From Tannerella sp. (GTDB lineage Bacteria; Bacteroidota; Bacteroidia; Bacteroidales; Tannerellaceae), in NCBI GenBank assembly GCA_031269635.1, contig JAISYY010000197.1, forward strand, positions 1-6,755: a stretch of DNA of 6,755 nucleotides. Reading direction: 5' to 3'. A model generated the notes under the pieces. That model searched no databases. It was not told the DNA's origin and saw only the letters and a list, made by a program, of their open reading frames with translations. How positions within the stretch are numbered: the first letter of the stretch is position 1; each line of letters begins with the position of its first letter. Below, in pieces: positions 1 through 6,022 of this stretch. Both the position numbers and the translations under genes were made by a program.

Positions 1-20
1 AAGATTTATTTTTTGTGAAT

Positions 21-36
21 CGCGCGCGTGCGCGTA
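21..36. repeat. Alternating purine-pyrimidine (CG-rich) tract
   Basis: Sixteen consecutive bases alternate pyrimidine and purine, mostly CG steps with one TG and a final TA. Such tracts are known to favour left-handed Z-DNA under negative supercoiling. It lies 20 bp before the TC microsatellite in otherwise AT-rich sequence. Whether it has any role is not shown here. Confidence 0.6.
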
Positions 37-55
37 TTCCTTTTACATTATATAC

Positions 56-105
<50 letters not shown>

Positions 106-565
106 GGATCATGCCAAACCTTTCGTCGAAAGTCTTAAATATGCTTAAATTACAATTTATAGCGACGCCTGTTGTTAAGAGAAAATTCATAAACTATGTT
201 TTTTAAGTATAATACAATAACGGCGATAAAAATACAACTCTTTATTCATGTGCAAAAATATTTTCGCAAAAAAACAACGTAGTTATATATTTTTAACCAA
301 AGTTCCCGGTTTGTTATAAATCCTCAATAAAGCATATAAAGGACAGGTTTCGAATAAAGACATATTCCTGATGGAGTTTTATTATTTTGCTGATTGGAAA
401 TTTATTAGTATTGGAACGTTTTATCAACCGATAGTCAGTCAATGTATTGAACGCACTCTGTGTGTAGACGACCCGTAAGAGCTGTTCATACACGTTCAGA
501 AACGGAAGAGTTGAAAATAAACAAGCGGTGTTTCGGGCGTTTGCCCTGTTATTTTGTGTTTTTAT

Positions 566-596
566 TTTGTATTGCGCTTAACTTGCACTATCTTTG
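566..596 (+). promoter_or_regulatory. pyrG promoter (Bacteroidota sigma-ABfr type)
   Basis: A -33 element TTTG (566-569) and a -7 element TATCTTTG (589-596) are separated by exactly 19 bp, matching the TTTG-N19-TAnnTTTG consensus of the Bacteroidota primary sigma factor. Transcription would begin near 602-605, giving a leader of about 20 nt to the GTG at 625. It probably drives both pyrG and yidC, as no second promoter is seen between them. It lies within the upstream extension of the pyrG open frame, which argues that the extension is not translated. Confidence 0.8.
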
Positions 597-624
597 TCCC
601 CTTCAAAATTTAAATTATACAGCA

Positions 625-2235
625 GTGGCAAAGACAAAGTATATTTTCGTGACGGGAGGCGTTGTGTCTTCTTTGGGTAAGGGGATTGTTTCAGCCTCGT
701 TGGGAAAGCTGCTTCAGGCGCGGAATTATAAAGTGACGATACAGAAGTTCGACCCGTATATCAACGTTGATCCCGGGACGCTCAATCCGTATGAGCATGG
801 GGAATGTTTCGTTACGGTCGACGGGCGCGAGGCCGATTTGGACCTCGGTCACTACGAGCGTTTCCTGAATGTTCCCACGACGCGGGCAAATAATATCACG
901 ACAGGTCGCATTTATCAGAATGTTATCGAGAAAGAGCGGCGGGGCGATTTCCTGGGCAAAACGGTACAGGTTATCCCGCATATTACGGACGAAATAAAAC
1001 GCAATGTCAAATTGCTGGGAACGAAGGACAAGTACGATTTCGTTATCACGGAAATAGGTGGTACGGTCGGCGATATCGAGTCGCTGCCGTTCATCGAGAG
1101 CGTGCGCCAGCTGAAGTGGGAGCTGGGGAAAGATTGTATATGCGTACATCTTACCTATATTCCTTTTCTCGCCGCCGCCAAGGAATATAAGACGAAACCT
1201 ACGCAACATTCCGTGAAACAGTTGCAGGAACTTGGCGTGCAGCCGGATATCCTGGTGCTTCGTACCGAACGCGAACTTGGCCCGTCGATTCTTCATAAGG
1301 TGGCGCTGTTTTGTAATGTTTCCAAAGAAGCGGTTATCCAGTCGGTCGACGTCCCGACGATCTACGAGGTGCCGCTTATGCTCCAGCGTCAGAAAATGGA
1401 TGAGATATTGCTGGAAAAAGTCGGATTCCCGGTGGGGCCTACACCCGAAATGAAACAGTGGAAAGAGTTTTTGCACCGTAAAAACACTGCCGTAAAAGAG
1501 GTTAAGATAGCTCTTGTCGGTAAATACGTTGAGTTGCAGGATGCTTATAAGTCAATCGAAGAATCGTTGCTCATCGCGTCGATTTATAATGACCGGATAC
1601 TGGATTTGCATCTCGTTCATTCGGAAAAAGTCAACGAACAGAACGTTGAGGAGCAATTGAAGGATATGGACGGGATTGTTATTGCTCCCGGTTTCGGACA
1701 GCGTGGCATTGAAGGGAAATTTGTAGCCCTGAAATATGCCCGCGAACACGATAAGCCGTGTTTTGGCATTTGTCTCGGCATGCAATGTATGGTTGTCGAA
1801 TATGCCCGTAATGTACTGGGATTGGAAGGCGCAAATTCGACGGAAATGGAACCCAACGCTCCCTATAAGGTGATTGACCTTATGGAAGAACAGAAGAATA
1901 TTACCAATTTGGGCGGGACGATGCGCCTTGGCGAATATGAATGTGAGCTTAAAAAGGACACAAAAGTGTATGAAGCCTACAGAAAGCAGCATATAATGGA
2001 ACGTCACCGTCACCGTTACGAATTTAATAACGAGTTCAAAAAGCAGTTTGAGGATGCAGGGATGAAATGCGTCGGCGAGAATCCCGAAACAAATCTCGTT
2101 GAAGTCGTAGAAGTGCCGGGACTTACATGGTATGCCGGCGTTCAGTATCATCCGGAATACAATTCTACGGTTATTAAGCCCAATCCGCTGTTTGTCGGCT
2201 TTGTGAAGGCTGCTATAAGTGCAAATAACAAATAA
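625..2235 (+). CDS. pyrG: CTP synthase (glutamine-hydrolysing)
   Basis: CTP synthase converts UTP to CTP using ATP and glutamine-derived ammonia, the last step of de novo CTP synthesis in the cytoplasm. With the GTG start at 625 the protein is 536 aa, normal for the family. Residues 1 to about 270 form the synthetase domain: TGGVVSSLGKG (10-20, with the P-loop Lys19), the KFDPYINVDPGTLNP block and EIGGTVGDIES (Glu143 probably a Mg ligand). Residues from about 292 on form the class I glutamine amidotransferase domain: GICLGMQ with nucleophile Cys383, and HPEY with His509/Glu511 completing the triad. The frame is open upstream to an ATG at 460, but those 55 extra residues do not look like CTP synthase and contain the promoter, so GTG 625 (first residues M-A-K-T-K-Y) is preferred. 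No Shine-Dalgarno is evident, as is usual in this phylum. The gene looks intact. yidC follows after 5 bp, so the two are probably co-transcribed. Confidence 0.96.
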   Translation: MAKTKYIFVTGGVVSSLGKGIVSASLGKLLQARNYKVTIQKFDPYINVDPGTLNPYEHGECFVTVDGREADLDLGHYERFLNVPTTRANNITTGRIYQNVIEKERRGDFLGKTVQVIPHITDEIKRNVKLLGTKDKYDFVITEIGGTVGDIESLPFIESVRQLKWELGKDCICVHLTYIPFLAAAKEYKTKPTQHSVKQLQELGVQPDILVLRTERELGPSILHKVALFCNVSKEAVIQSVDVPTIYEVPLMLQRQKMDEILLEKVGFPVGPTPEMKQWKEFLHRKNTAVKEVKIALVGKYVELQDAYKSIEESLLIASIYNDRILDLHLVHSEKVNEQNVEEQLKDMDGIVIAPGFGQRGIEGKFVALKYAREHDKPCFGICLGMQCMVVEYARNVLGLEGANSTEMEPNAPYKVIDLMEEQKNITNLGGTMRLGEYECELKKDTKVYEAYRKQHIMERHRHRYEFNNEFKKQFEDAGMKCVGENPETNLVEVVEVPGLTWYAGVQYHPEYNSTVIKPNPLFVGFVKAAISANNK

Positions 2236-2240
2236 TACGA

Positions 2241-4172
2241 ATGGATAAAAATACAGTAATAGGTTTTGTTTTAATAGGACTGGTTTTAGTCCTGTTCAGT
2301 TGGCTTAACCGGCCTTCAAAAGAGCAGATGGAAGCGCGGCAGCGTTATCAGGATTCGATCGCTTCGGTAGTGCAGGAGATGCAACAGTCCGCCGTTGCAG
2401 CGGAACAGGCGCGTAAAGAGGCGTCGTTCACGGAAGCGCTGCCGGAAGAAGTTTCCGATTCCCTGCGCCGGGTGCAACTGCGGAATAATTTCGGAGCGTT
2501 CGCTTCGGCCCTTACCGGTACGGACGAGGTGATAACGCTCGAAAACAGTCGCATAGAAGTTAAAATAAACAGTAAGGGCGGGCATGTATCTTATGCGCGG
2601 GTGAAGGATTATGTCACGTACGAAAAGGAACCGCTGGTATTGTTTGACGGCGATGATTCCCGCTTTAACGTCACGTTTGTTACCGCAACGAACCGTGTGG
2701 TGAATACGTCCGATTTATATTTTACCCCCGTGAAAGGCGCCTCCGGCAATTCCGTCGTTATGCGTCTTGCCGTAGGAGAAGGTGGGGTTGTGGATTTTGT
2801 ATATACGCTAAACCCGGACGATTACATGCTGGACTTTACGATTCGGACGAGCGGGCTGAACGGGTTGCTGGCGCCTTCGACAAACGCGCTGGATATTCAG
2901 TGGAGCCAGAAAATGAGGACGCTGGAAAAAGGACGTAAACTGGAAAACCAGAACACCGGCCTGTATTATAAATTCTTTACCGGCGATGTGGAACATTTCG
3001 GGGAATCGAAAGACGAAGAAAAAATACTGTCGAACCGCCTGAAATGGATTGGCTATAAAAATAGATATTTCACATCGGCGTTGATCACCGGCGAAGTTTT
3101 TGAGGCGACGACCCTCTCTGTCCGGCAGGAACCGACGGATGCCCGTTATCTCAAGGAATTTAATACGACAACGGCCGTAGCCTTCGGTATTGCAGGTGAC
3201 GAATCTGTCGGGTTCCGCTATTTCTTCGGGCCGAACAAATACAGTCTGCTGCGTACGTATGACAGGGAACAGCCTGCCGGCCAGCAGTTGGACCTCGACA
3301 ACCTTGTCCCGATGGGTTATCAGTGGGTGCGTCCGATCAATAAATATTTCATTTTGCCGATATTTGATTATCTCGGCAGATTCATGACCAATTACGGGCT
3401 TATTATATTCCTTTTGACATTAGCCGTAAAACTTGTATTATTCCCCCTTACCTATAAATCGTACATGTCGCAGGCCAGGATGCGGGTTTTGCGTCCGCAG
3501 GTAGAAGCCTTGAAACTTAAGTTCCCGAAGAAAGAGCAGGCCATGGAACTGCAGCAGGCGACCATGGCGCTATACAGCAGCGCCGGCGCCAGTCCGCTGA
3601 CCGGCTGTTTGCCGATGTTGCTCCAGATGCCGTTCCTTATCGCGCTGTACTGGCTGTTCCCCACGTCAATAGAACTCCGCCAACAGGGATTCCTGTGGGC
3701 CGAAGACCTTTCGACCTATGATGCCGTCCTGTCGTGGAGCGCCGATATACCGTTGATCAGTTCATTCATCGGGAACCATATCAGCCTGTTCTGTGTGCTT
3801 ATGACGGCGGTGAACCTTGTATATACAAAGGTGAATATGAGCATGAGCAATACCGGACAGCAGCAAATGCCGGGAATGAATATGATGATGTATCTCATGC
3901 CGCTGATGTTCTTCGTTTTTTTCAACCAAAATTCTGCGGGACTGAGTTATTATTTCCTTGTCTCCACATTGATAACGATTGCCCAGACGATGCTGTTCCG
4001 TTTCGCTATCAACGAAGAAAAGTTGCTTGCCAAACTTGAGGAAAATAAAAAGAAACCCAAGAAGAAATCCGGCTTCATGAAACGCCTGGAAGAAGCGCAG
4101 CGCATGCAACAGGAGCAAGTGCGCAAACAGCAGAAAGAACGCGAAAAACGCCAGCGTTCAAGCAAAAGATAA
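2241..4172 (+). CDS. yidC: Membrane protein insertase YidC/Oxa1
   Basis: YidC inserts and folds inner-membrane proteins, alone or with the Sec translocon. The protein is 643 aa. One N-terminal membrane segment (about 5-22) is followed by a large periplasmic domain (about 30-370), as in Gram-negative YidC. The conserved Oxa1-type core comes next, with hydrophobic segments near 385-404, 455-473, 513-531, 549-561 and 567-586. Family landmarks include the FPLTYKSY block after the first core helix, GCLPMLLQMPFLIALYW and SIELRQ. The groove arginine of E. coli (Arg366) is replaced by Lys397. The C-terminal tail (about 590-643) is very rich in Lys, Arg, Gln and Glu; it is likely cytoplasmic and helical and could contact ribosomes, as proposed for other basic YidC/Oxa1 tails. 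The ATG lies 5 bp after the pyrG stop, suggesting co-transcription. The 3' end converges on kdsB with 28 bp between stops and no convincing terminator. Confidence 0.96.
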   Translation: MDKNTVIGFVLIGLVLVLFSWLNRPSKEQMEARQRYQDSIASVVQEMQQSAVAAEQARKEASFTEALPEEVSDSLRRVQLRNNFGAFASALTGTDEVITLENSRIEVKINSKGGHVSYARVKDYVTYEKEPLVLFDGDDSRFNVTFVTATNRVVNTSDLYFTPVKGASGNSVVMRLAVGEGGVVDFVYTLNPDDYMLDFTIRTSGLNGLLAPSTNALDIQWSQKMRTLEKGRKLENQNTGLYYKFFTGDVEHFGESKDEEKILSNRLKWIGYKNRYFTSALITGEVFEATTLSVRQEPTDARYLKEFNTTTAVAFGIAGDESVGFRYFFGPNKYSLLRTYDREQPAGQQLDLDNLVPMGYQWVRPINKYFILPIFDYLGRFMTNYGLIIFLLTLAVKLVLFPLTYKSYMSQARMRVLRPQVEALKLKFPKKEQAMELQQATMALYSSAGASPLTGCLPMLLQMPFLIALYWLFPTSIELRQQGFLWAEDLSTYDAVLSWSADIPLISSFIGNHISLFCVLMTAVNLVYTKVNMSMSNTGQQQMPGMNMMMYLMPLMFFVFFNQNSAGLSYYFLVSTLITIAQTMLFRFAINEEKLLAKLEENKKKPKKKSGFMKRLEEAQRMQQEQVRKQQKEREKRQRSSKR

Positions 4173-4200
4173 TGCATCGGGTAGCAACCACGCTCGACGC

Positions 4201-4950
4201 TCAACTTCGAAGATACGCCAGCGCTTTTTCCATATCGCCGGGCGTGTCGATGCCGATCGTATCAAGGTTCGTTATCCCGGCCTTTATCCTGTAGCCGTTC
4301 TGGAGCCAGCGCAACTGCTCAAGGCTTTCGGCCTTTTCGAGCGAAGACTGCGGCAGGGCGGTAATTTCCTTTAAGATATCCGTCCGGTATGCATACAGCC
4401 CGATATGTTTATAAAACGGATGCGTTTTGAGCCATTCCGTATGTTTCTCGCCCCGGATATAAGGGATGATGGAGCGGCTGAAATACATTGCTTCGCCGCG
4501 ATTGTTGAGAACAACTTTCGGCGTATTCGGGTTAAACAGGGTTTGTTCAAAATCGCCGTCCCGGTCGAACGGTTTCACGAGCGTTGCGATTTGCGTATCA
4601 GGTTCGGAAAAGCAACTTTTGATGAGTTCAATCTGTTCCGGTTGGATGAACGGTTCGTCTCCCTGGATATTTATCACGACATCAAACCCGTCCCCGGCTT
4701 TGCAGTAAGCCTCGTAACAGCGGTCGGTTCCGCTGTTATGCTTTCCAGAAGTAAGGACGGCATTGCCCCCGAATTTTTTTACGGCTTCCGCGATCCGTCC
4801 GTCGTCGGTTGCTACATACAACCGGTCTACGGCCGGATGAACCTGTTCGTAAACCCTTTGTATCATCGTTTTGCCGTCCATATCGGCCAGCGGCTTGCCC
4901 GGGAAGCGCGTTGAGGCGTAACGGGCGGGAATTATTCCAAGAAATTTCAT
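4201..4950 (-). CDS. kdsB: 3-deoxy-manno-octulosonate cytidylyltransferase (CMP-KDO synthetase)
   Basis: KdsB activates 3-deoxy-D-manno-octulosonate with CTP, giving CMP-KDO and pyrophosphate, the donor for adding KDO to lipid A precursors. The protein is 249 aa, the usual length. It starts MKFLGIIPARYASTRFPGKP, the CTP-binding loop signature (IPAR at 7-10, RFPGKPL at 15-21). INIQGDEPF follows with Asp98, and IDTPGDME near the C-terminus carries Asp235. Asp98 and Asp235 sit at the same positions as the metal ligands of the E. coli enzyme. HIGLYAYR, another family block, is also present. The frame is open to an ATG 37 codons upstream (5061), but that extension runs through the likely promoter and has no family resemblance, so the start at 4950 is chosen. 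The gene converges with yidC and appears to have its own promoter. It uses CTP, the product of nearby PyrG. Confidence 0.96.
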   Translation of the reverse strand: MKFLGIIPARYASTRFPGKPLADMDGKTMIQRVYEQVHPAVDRLYVATDDGRIAEAVKKFGGNAVLTSGKHNSGTDRCYEAYCKAGDGFDVVINIQGDEPFIQPEQIELIKSCFSEPDTQIATLVKPFDRDGDFEQTLFNPNTPKVVLNNRGEAMYFSRSIIPYIRGEKHTEWLKTHPFYKHIGLYAYRTDILKEITALPQSSLEKAESLEQLRWLQNGYRIKAGITNLDTIGIDTPGDMEKALAYLRS

Positions 4951-4980
4951 ATATTCAGTGTTTGTCGTTTTATTAATTAA

Positions 4981-5014
4981 GCGGCGTAAAATTACACATA
5001 ATGTAGCACGCCGC
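4981..5014. repeat. 7-bp GC-rich inverted repeat in the kdsB promoter
   Basis: GCGGCGT (4981-4987) and ACGCCGC (5008-5014) are perfect inverted copies separated by 20 bp. On the minus strand the upstream arm abuts the proposed -33 element and the downstream arm overlaps the last base of the -7 element. The spacing would suit a dimeric DNA-binding protein at least as well as an RNA hairpin. No regulator can be named. Confidence 0.6.
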
Positions 5015-5018
5015 CAAA
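4987..5018 (-). promoter_or_regulatory. Probable kdsB promoter
   Basis: Reading the minus strand, TTTG (complement of 5015-5018) is followed after 20 bp by TAATTTTA (complement of 4987-4994). This differs from TAnnTTTG only in the last base and has near-consensus spacing. Transcription would start near 4980, giving a leader of about 30 nt to the kdsB ATG. The match is good but not perfect. Confidence 0.5.
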
Positions 5019-5070
5019 TTTTTTGATACTTTGGCCTGCATTTACCTGCGCCGGTTTTCATTTCAGGTTT

Positions 5071-5697
5071 TCAACCACCAAGAACGTTACTGTCCGCCAA
5101 ACCACTATTCATTATATTAAAGCTAACGGTCCGCGTTCCTTTCCAGGCGCCTTTGCCGTAGATAATGAGGTAGGCGGTGCCGGGGCGGTCGTTTTTACGG
5201 TAGGTGACTTCGTAGTCGCGGGCGAAGACGAGCTTGCGGCCTTCTTCGTCAAAGACTTCGGGGAGCGGGGTGGCGGGTTCGCCTGTCCAGGGCTGTTTGG
5301 GGATTGTGGCTACCGTCGTGTTCTTGATGTCCTTTTTGGCGTGGCGGCGGGTACGCTCATTGAAATAGGTCACTTCGCCGTTCAGTTCGCGGACGAACTG
5401 TCCGGTCACGTTGTAGCCGTTGAGCGTACTATATGCGTCGATGCATTCGACGATGCTGCGGTACACGGCGTCTTCTCTCTTCCTGACCGGACACAACTTT
5501 TCCTGCGGGCGGTCGGCACGTTCCTTGTTGCGCCGGATAAAGATCTGCTCGAAGTCGTTTTGCGCCGCTTCAAGTTCCGTCACCCAGCCGTTAAGCCCCA
5601 GGACAGTCACCTGTGCAGAATAGTTTTCCCGCAGATCGGATACCAGGATTTTCACGGCAACCGATTCTTCCTCGTACGCTTTCTTTTCAATTTCGCC
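5071..5697 (-). pseudogene. 5'-truncated DUF6261-like protein with Ig-like C-terminal domain
   Basis: The frame encodes about 208 residues without an evident start. A GTG at 5655 could begin a 194-aa product, but family-like sequence (IEKKAYEEESVAV) continues upstream to 5697, where two in-frame TAG codons end it. The charged helical first part (SDLRENY, LGLNGWVTELEAAQNDFEQI) resembles the second half of DUF6261 proteins of Bacteroidales, which as I recall are about 240 aa and of unknown function. From about residue 120 it changes to a beta-type module (DYEVTY, N-x-PGTAYLIIYGKGAWKGTRTVSFNI), typical of Ig-like repeats in secreted or surface proteins. The N-terminal half, roughly 100 residues, is missing, so I call it a remnant. 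It lies 120 bp upstream of kdsB in the same direction. The family name is from memory; the truncation is seen directly. Confidence 0.65.
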
Positions 5698-5706
5698 CTA
5701 CTAGGG
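5696..5706. repeat. Small palindrome at the truncation point
   Basis: CCCTA-C-TAGGG is a perfect 5-bp inverted repeat around one central base. Its sequence supplies the two in-frame TAG codons that end the DUF6261-like frame on the minus strand. It marks the boundary between the coding-type sequence to the left and the AT-rich repeat region to the right, so it may be a recombination or element junction. Confidence 0.5.
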
Positions 5707-5732
5707 GTTTATCATAAAAATCCACCTATGCA

Positions 5733-5932
5733 GACAAAGCAGACAATAACCGGACAAAATTCTAACTAACAGCAGGATAAACGGGATTTTCTTTTATTTT
5801 TTTCTCTGGGAACAGACATAAAAAGACAAAAAAAGGACACAAACAGACAGAGTTTGCAACCTAAATCGTACCCCCAGACAAAGGACGATAAAATAGAGGC
5901 ATAAGTTGTCTACATTTGCCCGGACATTTGTC
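5733..5932 (+). repeat. Cluster of phased GACA motifs
   Basis: GACA occurs on the plus strand at 5733, 5742, 5753, 5815, 5825, 5836, 5846, 5877 and 5923, usually as AGACA or GGACA followed by A-rich sequence. The complement TGTC occurs at 5907 and 5929. Less than one copy per strand is expected by chance in 200 bp. Steps between copies are 9, 11, 62, 10, 11, 10, 31 and 46 bp, so most lie close to whole helical turns and would present the same DNA face. This fits arm-type binding sites of a tyrosine recombinase or a regulator array; the function is inferred. Confidence 0.7.
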
Positions 5933-5937
5933 CTACA
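5906..5937. repeat. Short direct repeats and GGACA-TT-TGTCC palindrome
   Basis: TTGTCTACA (5906-5914) and TTGTCCTACA (5928-5937) are near-identical direct copies 22 bp apart. ACATTTG recurs at 5912-5918 and 5924-5930, 12 bp apart. GGACA-TT-TGTCC (5922-5933) is a 5-bp inverted repeat built from the GACA motif. Such compact symmetry suggests a protein-binding site, possibly core-type recombinase sites or an operator. Confidence 0.5.
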
Positions 5938-5987
5938 ATTATCTGGAATTGATTATGTTACATAACACTCAATTTGAAACGAATGTA

Positions 5988-5997
5988 GTAATTTTGC
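5988..5997 (+). promoter_or_regulatory. TAATTTTG promoter -7 element / GTAnnTTTGC-type core site
   Basis: TAATTTTG (5989-5996) matches the Bacteroidota -7 consensus TAnnTTTG and lies 26 bp before the integrase ATG, but no good -33 element is found 19-20 bp upstream. The same bases, GTAATTTTGC (5988-5997), match the GTAnnTTTGC core sequence used by CTnDOT-type elements at their insertion sites. The two consensus sequences overlap by nature, so one match cannot tell promoter from attachment site. Confidence 0.45.
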
Positions 5998-6022
5998 GGT
6001 TTTTTAAAATGAGTATTTTAGT

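Larger units (their letters stand above)
5707..6022. other. AT-rich region between truncated gene and integrase remnant
   Basis: No gene is supported in this stretch of about 316 bp. It contains the GACA motif cluster (5733-5932), a second small repeat family (5906-5937) and a -7-like/att-core-like site (5988-5997) just before the integrase start. A T-rich tract lies at 5788-5807. The composition is clearly AT-richer than the housekeeping genes to the left. The arrangement resembles the recombinase-binding end of an integrative element. Confidence 0.6.

Noticed and set aside
535..546. GGGC-GTTT-GCCC hairpin before the pyrG promoter as a terminator
   Set aside because: A 4-bp stem is too short and the following sequence is only loosely T-rich. 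There is no known upstream gene to terminate.
691..1476. Minus-strand 261-codon open frame inside pyrG
   Set aside because: A shadow frame of a strongly conserved gene, with no recognisable motif.
4144..4158. Hairpin AACGC-CA-GCGTT at the end of yidC, with a T-run on the minus strand, as terminator for kdsB
   Set aside because: The stem is only 5 bp with a 2-base loop, lies within yidC codons, and the T-run partly overlaps the stem. Too weak to annotate.
4215..4229. ACGCCAGCG followed by CTTTTT as a terminator after yidC, repeating the 9-mer at 4148
   Set aside because: Only a 3-bp stem can form. The bases are explained by the kdsB C-terminal codons, so the repeated 9-mer is probably chance.
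4951..5061. 37-codon N-terminal extension of kdsB
   Set aside because: It crosses the probable promoter and shows no family resemblance. MKFLGIIPAR is the standard start of KdsB.
5023..5769. Plus-strand 248-codon open frame opposite the DUF6261-like remnant
   Set aside because: It is antisense to a recognisable protein, and its composition reflects the other strand's codons. No family resemblance.
5868..5876. GTACCCCC at 5868 and GTACCCCTA at 6592 as paired attachment-site repeats
   Set aside because: Only seven bases are shared, GTACCCC, and neither is next to a tRNA or a clear junction. Chance is likely.
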